A DNA stretch of 64,000 nucleotides from Paenibacillus vietnamensis (GCF_020169515.1 NZ_JAHMHW010000004.1:372001-436000), one strand, 5' to 3'; shown: positions 27,932 to 37,800, numbered from the stretch's first letter. Made by a program: numbers and translations. The notes: generated by a model from the letters alone, not told the origin.

Positions 27932-27995
27932 ATCATATCGTTCTGTAAGCGGACCGACTAACACTCTGACGACTTCATAATAGCGTTTTCACGAC
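27932..27995 (-). promoter_or_regulatory. Cluster B promoter B with paired operator half-sites
   Basis: AACACTCTGACGAC (27960-27973) and AGCGTTTTCACGAC (27982-27995) are offset 22 bp. TAGTCG (27955-27960), a 17-bp spacer and TATGAT (27932-27937) follow on the minus strand. The upstream half-site touches the stop codon of the regulator gene, with no terminator between. Confidence 0.7.
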
Positions 27996-29597
27996 CTAAG
28001 AGCCGCCGAATTGATTCCTATACTCCATTGGCCCGATCCCCGCATGTTTTTTAAACAGTTTGGTAAAATACGAAAAATTCGTGTAACCGAGCGTCGATGC
28101 AATGGAGCTTACAGGGAGCTCGGTTTGAGACAATAACTCCTTCGCAACCTTGATTTTTTCCAATACTAAATAATCCGATAAGGCATAACCCGTTTCTTTT
28201 TTGAAAATTCTCGACAGATAGTCCGGATTCAAAAATACCTGGTCGGCAATCGTTTCGCGGGTAATATCCTGATCGATATGAAGGGAAATGTAAGTTTTGA
28301 CGGTTTGGACGATCTTATCTATTTCTTTAACCGCTTCCGCATGGTTCATGGCTTTACTTACGGAATGACGAACCCATGCCAGCATATCCGTTACGGAACG
28401 AACAGCGGTCTCCGAAATGTGCCTTGACTGTTCATCTCCGAATAATTGATTGGCTTCAATCCCTCTCAAGTTGAGAAAGGAAAACACGACTTGCGTAAAA
28501 TTCTGATTAAATTGATGCAAAATCTCGGCATCCATCCCTTGATTATGAATCAGACTGTTTACTATCGTTTCAACCTCATGAACAACAGCGTCTTTTGTGC
28601 CTGTCTTCATAAGAGACCCGACTACCCCCAATGCCGGCAGCTTCGCAGGCTGCAAAGAGAATTCGTTACCTTGGTCAAAAATGACTTGATTGACAGAGAC
28701 GACATTGTTGCGGTCTCTCCTCCTTAATGCCGCGACCATATCCGCCATCTCATGGGCTTCCACGAACTGTCCGAAATAACAAGAAAGATCACAGTAAAAA
28801 TATTCGTTACAAGAAGCGATAAATTGTTGGCAAGCTTTTACCAGATGATCAAGCTCCCAACTTGTTCCGCGGTTCGCAGCCAATATGATTAACAGCATTC
28901 CCCGATCTAATTGAAAGCATATTCCGTTCGACCGGTCGCCAATCAGAATTTCTTCGGCCGTATTTTTAAGGGCGTATTCAAGGATCTTCTCATCTCTTCG
29001 GTTTAATCCCTTTTTCCATCTTTGGATTGAAATAAGAACAGGAAGAAAGATCGAATCTTCGGTTATCGGAATATGATGGTGTCTAACTTGTTCTCGGATC
29101 GCCGCCGGTTGACTAGGTATGGAATGGTTAATCAGATCCACCCAGAACCGTTCGATAATAAAAGTGTGATGCTTGAGCCATAACTGATGGGATTTGCTGT
29201 TTCTATTCATTTCACTGTTTCTGTCAATGGCGGCTTGTGCCTTTCGGATGGCGTTTTCCAGATCCATTGCGCGAACAGGCTTAAGCAAATAATCGAGGCT
29301 CCCTAACTGGAGCGCTTCCTTAGCATATTTAAAATCGGCATGACTGGTAAAAAAGATTGTGGCCGTTTGCGGTGAATGCTCTCGTACCCATGACAGCAAG
29401 TCAAAGCCGCTGCCTTGCGGCATTTCGATATCGCACAACAGAATATCGATTTTTTCCTGTTCAAACCAATCTTTGGCTTGTCTGATATTGATCGCTGTAA
29501 ATAATTTCGTGATCCCTAATTTATTCAAATCCAGATCGGACTTTACGCCCTCAATGGCAAGAACTTCGTCATCTACAATCAGAAGAGAATAATTCAT
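27996..29597 (-). CDS. AraC-type response regulator (YesN family), cluster B
   Basis: A 533-aa regulator: receiver domain 1-120 with VDDE and phospho-acceptor Asp56 (LLCDIEMP), Lys in LLKPVRAMD; a middle region of about 300 residues; and a C-terminal AraC double helix-turn-helix (NPDYLSRIFKKETGYALSD, GYTNFSYFTKLFKKHAGIGP). The start overlaps the kinase stop by 4 bp. Its probable targets are the four promoters with AACryTyTrrCGAC pairs in this cluster. It is paralogous to the cluster D regulator. Confidence 0.92.
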   Translation of the reverse strand: MNYSLLIVDDEVLAIEGVKSDLDLNKLGITKLFTAINIRQAKDWFEQEKIDILLCDIEMPQGSGFDLLSWVREHSPQTATIFFTSHADFKYAKEALQLGSLDYLLKPVRAMDLENAIRKAQAAIDRNSEMNRNSKSHQLWLKHHTFIIERFWVDLINHSIPSQPAAIREQVRHHHIPITEDSIFLPVLISIQRWKKGLNRRDEKILEYALKNTAEEILIGDRSNGICFQLDRGMLLIILAANRGTSWELDHLVKACQQFIASCNEYFYCDLSCYFGQFVEAHEMADMVAALRRRDRNNVVSVNQVIFDQGNEFSLQPAKLPALGVVGSLMKTGTKDAVVHEVETIVNSLIHNQGMDAEILHQFNQNFTQVVFSFLNLRGIEANQLFGDEQSRHISETAVRSVTDMLAWVRHSVSKAMNHAEAVKEIDKIVQTVKTYISLHIDQDITRETIADQVFLNPDYLSRIFKKETGYALSDYLVLEKIKVAKELLSQTELPVSSIASTLGYTNFSYFTKLFKKHAGIGPMEYRNQFGGS

Positions 29598-31345
29598 CTG
29601 GTTTCCTCCATTCCCGGATTTGTCGGAATAATCATCTCGATAACTGCGCCGCCGGTTTCTTTGTCATTATCGTATCGAATTGAAACGGCTTCACCGTACA
29701 GCAGCCGTAAGCGCCGCTCCACATTCCAAATGCCGATGTGCTCGCCCTTCTCGTTCTGGACACTTCTGCCTGCCTGCAGCTCTTCAAGTACCTGGCAGCT
29801 AAAACCAGGGCCTGTATCTCTAATGCTTATACTCATTCTGGAGCCGCTCTCTTCAATCAAAAACTCGATGTGAACGAAGATGGTAAGCGTCTCATCCAGC
29901 GAGATGGCATGCTTGATCGAATTCTCTACGAATGATTGGATGACAAGCGGCGGAATAGGAACGTCGAGCAAGTAATCCGGTGCATAGATCGTCCACTTCA
30001 GTTTGTCGCGAAACCGGATGCTCTGGATTCTCAAATAATTCCGGGTATGTTCAAGCTCGTCCTTCACCGGTACGAAAGAGGTATTGCTTCGGAACATATA
30101 ACGGAAATATTCGATTAACGACATCGACGTATCCAGTATCAATTCATAGTTTTTAATTTTGGCCAAATTATAAATAATATTAAGCGTATTCAAGAAAAAG
30201 TGAGGATTGACTTGCAGCTGCAGCCGCTGCAATTCCTCCTTTTGCTTATTCAGCTGTTCTTCGTAGACGTTAATGCGCAGCCGTTCGACCTCCGTCATCA
30301 TGGCATTAAACGCCCCGCCGATCAGCTGAAATTCTCCCGATGTATGACTTAGCTCTACCCTGCTGCTCCAATCTCCCTCGCGCACTTTCTTCATCGTGCG
30401 AAGCAGCCGGTAGATAGGAACCAGAATGGATTGCCTCATCGAATAAAGCCCCGCCGGAATAAAGAGAACCGCGGCGATTGTGATGATCCAAATAAGGGAT
30501 TTAAGGTACGGAAGCTTGGCCAAAATATAATGGTCGGGTATCAATGCAACTAGGCTGAAGGCTCCTCCGCTTGACGGAGAACCGACAACAAGAAAGCTCT
30601 TTTTGTCTCCTGAGATGTCGTATTCATTTAGATTCTTTCGCAAATCAATCCCATATTCGGTTACAAGATTGGTATTCGAAATGGGTTCCCCTTCCCTATT
30701 GGCTAACAACACCTCTCCCCCTTCTCCGATCTGAAGAGTTTCGAGAGGCTTTAATAATTGGTCGGTTTTAATCCAGGCCCCAAGGTAGATATCTCCCGCA
30801 TGCACAATATCGACAAGGTAATCAACCTGATCAATTTTCATATAACTCCATATATCCGAAGAAATCCCCTTTGGAAAATGATTGGAATGAATAAAATCAA
30901 TCATATGCTGTTCAATCCTGTCATTTTCTTTCGCAGAAGGATAATCTTTAGAAACGTGTAAAAAATCTTGCCTGTTCTCCGTATACACAAAAAAAGAGCC
31001 GATCGAATCGTACAAAGTAATATCCCGGCTTAATTTGTTGAATAAATAAATTTTGGCGCTGTAGTAATCTCCGTCCGTTGCCGCTTGACTAAGCGACAAC
31101 AAATCATAACCTGAAGCTACCGAGCTCATGTATGAATCGATGTCGTCGAGACTGGAATCGGTCTGGTTCATGTAAAGCTTTAACATGTTCTTGTAGGAAT
31201 CGGCAACCTGGCCGCGAACGACATGAATCGCATAGTTGTTGTTATAGATGAGCATCCCTGCAAGCGGCAGTGTCATTAGGAGTACACTGAATATAATCTT
31301 GAATCGTATGGAGGATTGCCGCCAGTGCCAAACTTGAGTGTTCAT
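29594..31345 (-). CDS. Sensor histidine kinase, YesM family, cluster B
   Basis: A 583-aa membrane kinase: TM1 about 16-34, external sensor domain, TM2 about 283-303, HAMP 304-358, a coiled segment rich in Gln/Glu/Arg, and phospho-acceptor His382 in NPHFFLNTLNIIYNLA. The HATPase domain has ENSIKHA, DTGPGF and GIWNVERRLRLLYG. The cluster D kinase has its histidine at the same position in the same sequence, so the two are recent paralogues. AGGAG precedes the ATG. It phosphorylates the regulator encoded behind it. Confidence 0.92.
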   Translation of the reverse strand: MNTQVWHWRQSSIRFKIIFSVLLMTLPLAGMLIYNNNYAIHVVRGQVADSYKNMLKLYMNQTDSSLDDIDSYMSSVASGYDLLSLSQAATDGDYYSAKIYLFNKLSRDITLYDSIGSFFVYTENRQDFLHVSKDYPSAKENDRIEQHMIDFIHSNHFPKGISSDIWSYMKIDQVDYLVDIVHAGDIYLGAWIKTDQLLKPLETLQIGEGGEVLLANREGEPISNTNLVTEYGIDLRKNLNEYDISGDKKSFLVVGSPSSGGAFSLVALIPDHYILAKLPYLKSLIWIITIAAVLFIPAGLYSMRQSILVPIYRLLRTMKKVREGDWSSRVELSHTSGEFQLIGGAFNAMMTEVERLRINVYEEQLNKQKEELQRLQLQVNPHFFLNTLNIIYNLAKIKNYELILDTSMSLIEYFRYMFRSNTSFVPVKDELEHTRNYLRIQSIRFRDKLKWTIYAPDYLLDVPIPPLVIQSFVENSIKHAISLDETLTIFVHIEFLIEESGSRMSISIRDTGPGFSCQVLEELQAGRSVQNEKGEHIGIWNVERRLRLLYGEAVSIRYDNDKETGGAVIEMIIPTNPGMEETR

Positions 31346-31363
31346 GCGTTCCAGGCTCCTTTA

Positions 31364-31378
31364 GGTTTTCGTTTACAT
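31364..31378 (-). promoter_or_regulatory. CcpA cre-like site upstream of cluster B kinase
   Basis: ATGTAAACGAAAACC on the minus strand fits the cre consensus WTGNAANCGNWNNCA except for the final base. It lies between a TATGAT box (31381-31386) and the ribosome site, where bound CcpA would block transcription. Confidence 0.4.
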
Positions 31379-31395
31379 CTATCATACTCTTATAA

Positions 31396-31434
31396 AAAGC
31401 ATCAACGCCACAACGAATTGAAGTCAGTTGTGGC
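31396..31434 (-). terminator. Hairpin after cluster B permease operon
   Basis: GCCACAAC and GTTGTGGC (12-nt loop) are followed, a few bases away on the minus strand, by a T5 run. A moderate terminator. Confidence 0.5.
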
Positions 31435-31464
31435 GTCAAATATACAGGAGCAATGATTCGCTCC

Positions 31465-32349
31465 TTATCCTTTTACAGCACCGATCATAATGCCTTTGAC
31501 GAAGTATTTCTGGAAGAACGGGTACGCCACCAGGATAGGCAAAACTCCGATTACCGCGATAGCCATTTTTACTGCATCGGTAGGCATTTGCTGCATGGCG
31601 TCGCCCGAATTGTCACTCATATTCGTTGTAATAAACTGAATATCCTGCATGATTCGATTAAGCAAATTCTGAATGCTGAAGAGCTGCGGCTCGGTTATAT
31701 AGATCATCCCGAGCTGCCAATCGTTCCAGTACATAATACACTCAAACAAGCCGATCGTCGCCAAAATAGGCGTAGAAAGCGGAAGCACAATCGTCCAGAA
31801 AGTTCTATACTCCCCGGCCCCATCGATTTGTGCAGATTCGATCAATGCGCCCGGAATAGAAGTTTGGAAGAATGTCCTCATCATCATGACGTAAAATCCG
31901 TTCATCAGGAGTCCTGGAATTATTAATGCCCAGATTGTATTTTTTAAGTCAAAGATCTGTGTGTAAACCAAGTAAGAAGGCACTAAACCTCCATGAAACA
32001 ACATCGTAAAAAAGACCACAAACATAATCAGATTACGGTGCGGGGTGACCGATCTCGATAACGGGTAGGCAAGCAGCGCTGTTATTGCCACTCCCGCCGC
32101 TGTACCGACCACCGTAACAAAAACCGTTACTCCATAAGCACGAACGATATCTGTCCCTCTTTCATATAAATATTCATACGCCGCCGTACTGAACGTGTGC
32201 GGAATGAAAGAATAGCCCTGAGCGACGATGGCGTCTTGATCGGTTAGCGATGCCGAAATAAGAAGTACAAACGGAATAATACATACCAAGGCAAATATGA
32301 ACATCATGATATGGCTGAATATGGTCAAGCCTCTGCTTTCATTTTTCAA
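31465..32349 (-). CDS. Carbohydrate ABC transporter permease, LplC/YtcP-type, cluster B
   Basis: A 294-aa protein with six predicted membrane helices. The EAA loop is ESAQIDGAGEYRTFWTIVLP, and the C-terminus is FFQKYFVKGIMIGAVKG. A TTG start follows GGAGGG by about six bases. It is last in the GH1-LplB-LplC operon. It closely resembles the cluster D permease at 52672 and pairs with the LplB-type permease immediately upstream. Confidence 0.9.
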   Translation of the reverse strand: MKNESRGLTIFSHIMMFIFALVCIIPFVLLISASLTDQDAIVAQGYSFIPHTFSTAAYEYLYERGTDIVRAYGVTVFVTVVGTAAGVAITALLAYPLSRSVTPHRNLIMFVVFFTMLFHGGLVPSYLVYTQIFDLKNTIWALIIPGLLMNGFYVMMMRTFFQTSIPGALIESAQIDGAGEYRTFWTIVLPLSTPILATIGLFECIMYWNDWQLGMIYITEPQLFSIQNLLNRIMQDIQFITTNMSDNSGDAMQQMPTDAVKMAIAVIGVLPILVAYPFFQKYFVKGIMIGAVKG

Positions 32350-32366
32350 ACGGATTCCCTCCTTAT

Positions 32367-33332
32367 CTAGAACAATGCATTATCTTTGCTGGCTTTTCTG
32401 ACCACATAGTTCGCAATGATAACAAGCAAGAAGCCGACAATCGATTGATAAACGCCTGCCGCAGTCGACATGCCGATATCGCCGCTTCCCATCAGCCCCC
32501 TAAATACATAAGTATCGATTGTGGCCGTTGTGTTAAATAATGCTCCTGAATTCATTGGAACTTGATAGAACAAACCGAAATCGGAGTAAAAAATTCGTCC
32601 GATGCTTAGCAGCGTAAGCATCGTAATGACCGGCGTCAAAATCGGCAGCGTAATGTGCAGAATCTGCTTAACCCGGCTTGCGCCGTCAAGCCTCGCCGCT
32701 TCATAATATTCTTCATCAATACCGAGCAGTGCCGCAAAGAATATAATGCTGGAATAACCGACACCTTTCCAAAAATGAACGATAGTCAGAATCCAAGGCC
32801 AATACTTTTCTTCGCTATACCATGAGATTCCATCCTCTACTCCAAACCAAGGTAGTACGGTACGGTTCATAAACCCTGTGTCTGGGCTAAGAAGCGCATA
32901 CACCAGGTAACTGACGATGACCATGGAAATCAAGTGCGGTAACGTGATTACGCTCTGATAAAATTTAAGCAGCAATTTATTTTTAATCTCGTTCAGCAAG
33001 ATCGCGCATATAAAAGCCAATGCCGTGCCGAGTACGATAAATAAAAGATTATAAAGTATCGTATTACGCGTGATTATAAAAGCATCGGACGTCTTGAAAA
33101 GATATTCGAAGTTTTCAAACCCAATCCACTCGCTGCCAAGCAAACCTTTCGTGAAATTAATTTTCTTGAAAGCGATCACGATTCCTAGCATAGGGAGATA
33201 GTTATTAATAAGCATGTAAACTAACCCGGGTACCATCATGATCAAAAGGGGCGAATATTTGCGGTACCTGTTTTCTTTTTTCTTGTACGTAATACCGGGC
33301 AGCGCTTCAGCCGCCATTACGGCTTTTTCCAT
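32367..33332 (-). CDS. Carbohydrate ABC transporter permease, LplB-type, cluster B
   Basis: A 321-aa protein with six membrane segments beginning at LLIMMVPGLVYMLINN. The EAA loop is EAARLDGASRVKQILHITLP. AAGGGG precedes the ATG. It is separated from GH1 by a 124-bp gap filled by the third copy of the structured repeat. It shares long stretches with the cluster D permease (INNYLPM, NFEYLF, IITRNTILYN), indicating a duplicated transporter. Confidence 0.9.
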   Translation of the reverse strand: MEKAVMAAEALPGITYKKKENRYRKYSPLLIMMVPGLVYMLINNYLPMLGIVIAFKKINFTKGLLGSEWIGFENFEYLFKTSDAFIITRNTILYNLLFIVLGTALAFICAILLNEIKNKLLLKFYQSVITLPHLISMVIVSYLVYALLSPDTGFMNRTVLPWFGVEDGISWYSEEKYWPWILTIVHFWKGVGYSSIIFFAALLGIDEEYYEAARLDGASRVKQILHITLPILTPVITMLTLLSIGRIFYSDFGLFYQVPMNSGALFNTTATIDTYVFRGLMGSGDIGMSTAAGVYQSIVGFLLVIIANYVVRKASKDNALF

Positions 33333-33364
33333 GTGTAAGAATCCCCTTCCTAACCCGTCTTCGT

Positions 33365-33464
33365 TAAAATATAAGAATTAATAAGTTTCACATTTATAAT
33401 TAAGCTTATATTTCACCGCGAAACGAGCTGTTGCCGCCAAGGACGGCGACAGCCGTTTACGCTT
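33365..33464 (-). repeat. Structured intergenic repeat, copy 3 (inverted)
   Basis: On the minus strand it reads AGCGTAAACGGCTG, an internal stem (GCTGTCGCCG... pairing with ...GGCGGCAACAGC), then CTCGTTTCGCGGTGAAAT, an AT-rich segment, and ATTCTTATATTT. The outer arms GCGTAAACG and CGTTTCGC also pair. The TAA inside its first GCGTAAACGG is the stop codon of GH1, so the element was joined to the very end of that gene. Confidence 0.6.
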
Positions 33465-34743
33465 GTTCGATAGCATTCCTTTTCGCAATGTTCCCTAAAT
33501 GCAGCCCACTAGGCTTTATCGTTCGTTCTTGCGTGGCACGATTTACTTCAATGAGGCCGAAACGTTTGGCAAACCCAAGCTGCCATTCAAAATTATCCAT
33601 CAGCGACCAGTGCATGTAACCCAGAACCTGAATTCCCTCAGAAATACAATCATGTACACCCTTAAGTGCCCGATCAATGAAGACAACCCGGCGGGTATCG
33701 TCATCAGTTGCGATTCCATTCTCCGAGATCATAATCGGAATCTCCAGATGCTTCGCCACATAACGGACGACAGCACCGAGCGCCTCCGGATAAAATTCAT
33801 TCCCCATCTGTGTGATCTCCGCACCATCAGGGATGGGGAGAATGCCATCAGGCCCATATAAAACCCGTGTATAATTTTGCAGCCCGAAAAAGTCGTCGTC
33901 TTTCAGGTAAGGGATAAATTGGAGGAACTCCTCTTGCAAAGCGTGAGCTGCCTGCTCTTCGCCGCCAGGACGGCTTTGAATGTCATAAAGCGACAGAGAT
34001 AACCCGATTCGGGTTTGCGGACGGATAAGCCGGATTGCCGCTTTCGCTTCCATGTGGGCTTGAAAAATGATCTCCAACCCTTTTTCCGAACGCGGAGCAA
34101 GGAACGAGTGAACCTCGGTATGCGGCACGCCAAAGGCTTTGCCCAGCTCCTCAAAGTACTTTTGCATTTGAGCCATTCGATCCATATTCATGCCGACCTG
34201 GGCACCTTGAGCTCCTGATTGCAGTTCGTGACGTTTCATAATCTTCTTGATCCCGATGGAAATATTCGCTTCGTTGATCGTGCATACATACGGAATCAAG
34301 TCGCCTAGTTCATTCATGACATGAGCACAGTAGCGGGCAAATCGGGCTGGTGTTTCGGCAGCCTCCCAGCCTCCCTGCTTAATGAGCCATTGAGGCGAGC
34401 TGAAGTGATGGAGGGTCACGATCGGCGTAATACTCCATTCTTTGCACGCGAGAAGAACATCTCTGTAATGCCCGAGCTCAGCCGGATCAAATCGCCCCTC
34501 CTCCGGCTCGATTCGCGCCCACTCGAACGAGAACCGGTACGCATTAAAACCCATTTCTGCCATTCGTGCAATATCTTCTCTAAATAGGCGATAGTGGTCT
34601 ACGGCGCTGCCGGAAGGCTCCTTGAACACCGAGCCCTCCAGGTTTTCCATCAGCCAAAAATCGGAATTCGTATTATTGCCTTCAACCTGATGCGCTGCAG
34701 TCGATGCTCCCCATAAAAAGTTATCCGGAAATTGATGTGTCAT
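33457..34743 (-). CDS. Glycoside hydrolase family 1 (beta-glucosidase-like), cluster B
   Basis: A 428-aa single-domain TIM barrel without a signal peptide. N-terminal FPDNFLWGASTAAHQVEG is the GH1 signature; acid/base Glu158 in CTINEAN; nucleophile Glu341 in MISENGIA. This variant is shorter than common 6-phospho-beta-glucosidases and has no obvious phosphate-binding loop, and the uptake system is ABC-type rather than PTS, so it probably acts on unphosphorylated beta-glycosides. The stop codon lies inside a structured repeat. First gene of GH1-LplB-LplC under promoter C. Confidence 0.9.
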   Translation of the reverse strand: MTHQFPDNFLWGASTAAHQVEGNNTNSDFWLMENLEGSVFKEPSGSAVDHYRLFREDIARMAEMGFNAYRFSFEWARIEPEEGRFDPAELGHYRDVLLACKEWSITPIVTLHHFSSPQWLIKQGGWEAAETPARFARYCAHVMNELGDLIPYVCTINEANISIGIKKIMKRHELQSGAQGAQVGMNMDRMAQMQKYFEELGKAFGVPHTEVHSFLAPRSEKGLEIIFQAHMEAKAAIRLIRPQTRIGLSLSLYDIQSRPGGEEQAAHALQEEFLQFIPYLKDDDFFGLQNYTRVLYGPDGILPIPDGAEITQMGNEFYPEALGAVVRYVAKHLEIPIMISENGIATDDDTRRVVFIDRALKGVHDCISEGIQVLGYMHWSLMDNFEWQLGFAKRFGLIEVNRATQERTIKPSGLHLGNIAKRNAIEQA

Positions 34744-34782
34744 ATACTCTCATCCTTTACTTCGGTTATTTGTCTCAACCCC

Positions 34783-34846
34783 ATTGTATAGTGAGGCATC
34801 GGGGGTAACTAACAATATGGCGACTCGTCACTAACGTTTTGACGAC
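34783..34846 (-). promoter_or_regulatory. Cluster B promoter C with paired operator half-sites
   Basis: AACAATATGGCGAC (34811-34824) and AACGTTTTGACGAC (34833-34846) are offset 22 bp. TAGTTA (34806-34811), a 17-bp spacer and TACAAT (34783-34788) follow on the minus strand, upstream of GH1. Confidence 0.7.
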
Positions 34847-34856
34847 TTTTGAAAAT

Positions 34857-37646
34857 TTACATTGTAAAGGTATAATTGCCGCTTCCCGCCGTGAATACAA
34901 TACGCCCATCCTCATATCGCGCGTCCGGGAAATCACCTTTCACTTTATCCAGATCGTCCGGCTTGCCCGGAAGCATGATCGTCGCCATTGTATTCACCGG
35001 CACTTCGAAACGATAGGTGATCTCTCGATCCGTCTTCTCCCAGCTGGATCGAATGGTTCCATAGAGGGATTCAAATGCAGCGGATGCATGAGTCAGCGTC
35101 CCTCCATGCATGGGCCTCAGTATAAAGTGTTTGTAGCCCGGGTTTTCCCAAACCGGTCGTATTCCGGCAATGCCCGCGAAGAGAAAATCGCACACGGCTC
35201 CGTACGCATAATGATTTAATGATCCCGACAATTCTCCGTCTGGTTTTACGCCTCTCCAGCTCTCCCATATGGTTGTCGCTCCCTTGCTGACGGCATACAG
35301 CCATGACGGACAAGTATCCTGCTCCAACAGCCGGAAAGCGATGTCATCATGTCCGGATTCCGCCAACACATCGAGAATGAACGGCGTCGAAAGGAAACCC
35401 GTGTTCAAGTGGTAGTCTTGCTCTGCAACCATCTGTGCGAGTCTGTCTGCGACAATCTGTTTTTTATCTTCATTCGCTAATTCAAAAGCAAGCGCTCGGA
35501 CATTCGGCGCCTGTCTGCCTTCCACAATCTGTCCGTCCTCTTGAATAAAATACTGATTATATACCCGTTTAATTTTCTCATACAGCGCTCGGTACTTGGC
35601 TTCCTCCTCGCTCTTCCCGATAACAGCTGCCATCTCAACCAATAGACGGGTGGAATAGGCGAAATAAGCGGTCGCGACATCCGGGTGCGAGCCTTTGGAT
35701 TTGCTCATCACAGCGACCAGATCGCCAAATTCTGTGTCGGCTTCCAGCCATTCTCCCCAGTGGAATTTCGTATCCCAAATATAGTCGGCGTCAAGCTCCC
35801 CGTCGGTATAGTTTGAATAAGCCGGTGAATCTTTCAATTGCTCATTCGGAGTCTTCGCACATGCGGCCATGTAGTCTACCCATGCCTTCGCCGAATCGAA
35901 CTGCTTCTCGACAATCGTCTTGTCTCCATAACAAAGATACATGGTCCATGGAATGATAACGGCCGCATCCCCCCAACCCGATGATCCGTCCAGCATGCTC
36001 GCCGTTCCGGGTTTAGGTCTGCGTAATGCTACCATCGGATTGGTATTACGCTTAGAAAATCGTTCCCACTCCTTCATGCTGTGATGCCCAATAACGGTAG
36101 GTACCGTGCTTCCGACAGAACCGTCGGGAAATTGCTCAGCCGCTACGTCTGCCATCCATTTTTCAAAAAAAGGATATACATTCATGAAATCGGACGCCGT
36201 CCGGCAATACAATTGGGCGTCCCCGGTCCACCCCGCCCGCTCGCGGGTCGGGCAATCGGTAGGCACCTCCATAAAGTTGTCCTTCTGGCTCCATTTGGAG
36301 TTAGAGACCAGCTTGTTGATTAACGGATTCGAACAGGTGAAATCGCCCGTCTCCTCTAAATCGGAATACACGGCCACTGCCGTAAAGTTCTCAGGTTTAG
36401 CTTCTCCCGGATAATTCCTTACCAGAACATAGCGGAAGCCAAAAATGGAGAAGCGCGGACGGTAGCTCTCCGGCCCACGGCCTGCCAAAATGTAGCGAAC
36501 CTCCTGGAAATCCTCAACAGCTCCGTGCTCTGCAAGGTTTTGCAAAGTAAAATTACCGTCTTTATCCAGCGCTTCCCCGTGGACTAAAACAACTTCCGTT
36601 CCGGCATCTCCCTGCACCTTCATTTCTACCCAGCCCGCGATATTTTGTCCGAAGTCAAGCACCGTTTCGCCATTTGGAGTTCGCAGCACGTTCGGCGTGA
36701 ACCTTTCTTTCTGCCTTACCGGCACACTGCGGGTAGCGATTAAGCTGACCAGACCATCTTCCGAAACTTCTACTTGCTCCCATGAAGAATCGTCATAATC
36801 AGGCAGGTTCCAGCCCTCTATGTCTATTCTGGCATCGTAGACATCTCCTGCTTTCATGTCCGATTTCAGCAAAGGTCCATGGGACGTCTTAAAGGAGTCG
36901 TCACTGCCGATAATCTCGCGGCTTCCGTCTTCGTACTCCAACATTAATTGCCCCAGAAAGGCCGCTTTATATCCAAAATTGTTCTTCAAATTTGCGCCGC
37001 CGGTAGCTCCTCTCCACCAGCCGTCTCCGAGAATAACGCCCAGCGCATTGGAGCCTTCCCGAAGAAAAGGCGTTACATCGTATACTTGATATTGGAGTCG
37101 TTTATAGTAAGAGGTAAACCCCGGTGTGAACAGGTGGTCCGTACCCTCCACACCGTTCAAATAAAAGCTGTACAACCCCTTTGCTGTAAAATAAGCCCGT
37201 GCCGAGACGAGTCCTTTCCTTACGTTAAATTGTTTCCGGATATACGGAGCCGGTTTGTAAGCATCAATGTCAACTTCCTTCTCCGGTTCGATCCAGCGGG
37301 CCTTCCAATCCGCAGGGTGTAACAGTCCCATTTCGAATAAAGCAGACTGGCTGTACGGGGATTCCTCCCCCTGATTGCTCCAAACCTTTACACGCCAATA
37401 AACGCGCTCACCTGATTTCAATTCCGGACCTGCATACAAAATGCCTTGCGACTGGCTTGTCTCTATCTTGCCAGAGTCCCATAGTACACTAGTGAAGCTT
37501 TCGGTTGCCGACGCTTGCACTTGATAGGCGTTTTGCATGACGTTCGTGCCGTCGCACCGAAGCTTCCAGCCAAGACGCGGCGCTTTCGAGTCCAGACCTA
37601 ATGGGTTTTCCAGGTATTCCGTTCGTAATAAAACTGCTTCCAGCAT
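34857..37646 (-). CDS. Alpha-L-rhamnosidase, glycoside hydrolase family 78, cluster B
   Basis: A 929-aa cytoplasmic enzyme of standard GH78 length. An FN3-like N-terminal domain (RTEYLENPLGLDSKAPRLGW) is followed by jelly-roll domains (YFTAKGLYSFYLNG, GDGWWRGATGG), then the (alpha/alpha)6 barrel with the GH78 catalytic segment DCPTRERAGWTGDAQ, and a C-terminal beta domain (PMHGGTLTHASAAFESLYG). It removes terminal alpha-L-rhamnose. AAGGAGG is well placed. It is transcribed alone from promoter D and ends close to the next operator pair. It gives the best clue to the cluster's substrate: a rhamnosylated glycoside or polysaccharide fragment. Confidence 0.93.
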   Translation of the reverse strand: MLEAVLLRTEYLENPLGLDSKAPRLGWKLRCDGTNVMQNAYQVQASATESFTSVLWDSGKIETSQSQGILYAGPELKSGERVYWRVKVWSNQGEESPYSQSALFEMGLLHPADWKARWIEPEKEVDIDAYKPAPYIRKQFNVRKGLVSARAYFTAKGLYSFYLNGVEGTDHLFTPGFTSYYKRLQYQVYDVTPFLREGSNALGVILGDGWWRGATGGANLKNNFGYKAAFLGQLMLEYEDGSREIIGSDDSFKTSHGPLLKSDMKAGDVYDARIDIEGWNLPDYDDSSWEQVEVSEDGLVSLIATRSVPVRQKERFTPNVLRTPNGETVLDFGQNIAGWVEMKVQGDAGTEVVLVHGEALDKDGNFTLQNLAEHGAVEDFQEVRYILAGRGPESYRPRFSIFGFRYVLVRNYPGEAKPENFTAVAVYSDLEETGDFTCSNPLINKLVSNSKWSQKDNFMEVPTDCPTRERAGWTGDAQLYCRTASDFMNVYPFFEKWMADVAAEQFPDGSVGSTVPTVIGHHSMKEWERFSKRNTNPMVALRRPKPGTASMLDGSSGWGDAAVIIPWTMYLCYGDKTIVEKQFDSAKAWVDYMAACAKTPNEQLKDSPAYSNYTDGELDADYIWDTKFHWGEWLEADTEFGDLVAVMSKSKGSHPDVATAYFAYSTRLLVEMAAVIGKSEEEAKYRALYEKIKRVYNQYFIQEDGQIVEGRQAPNVRALAFELANEDKKQIVADRLAQMVAEQDYHLNTGFLSTPFILDVLAESGHDDIAFRLLEQDTCPSWLYAVSKGATTIWESWRGVKPDGELSGSLNHYAYGAVCDFLFAGIAGIRPVWENPGYKHFILRPMHGGTLTHASAAFESLYGTIRSSWEKTDREITYRFEVPVNTMATIMLPGKPDDLDKVKGDFPDARYEDGRIVFTAGSGNYTFTM

Positions 37647-37714
37647 ATAGAGATCCTCCTTGATTTAAATTAGTGATTTCATTCAGCTCCAACAAAAAAG
37701 AATGCTTCCATCCA

Positions 37715-37778
37715 ATCGTAAACAAATCCGTGAAAGCCGACTAACGTTTTGGCGACTATTGTTTGGTACTTTGCTGAC
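37715..37778 (-). promoter_or_regulatory. Cluster B promoter D with operator half-sites
   Basis: AACGTTTTGGCGAC (37743-37756) is a strong half-site; the partner GGTACTTTGCTGAC (37765-37778), 22 bp away, is weak. TAGTCG (37738-37743), a 17-bp spacer and TACGAT (37715-37720) follow. It drives the GH78 gene. Confidence 0.65.
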
Positions 37779-37800
37779 TTATCTCTAATCTTTCACAAAC

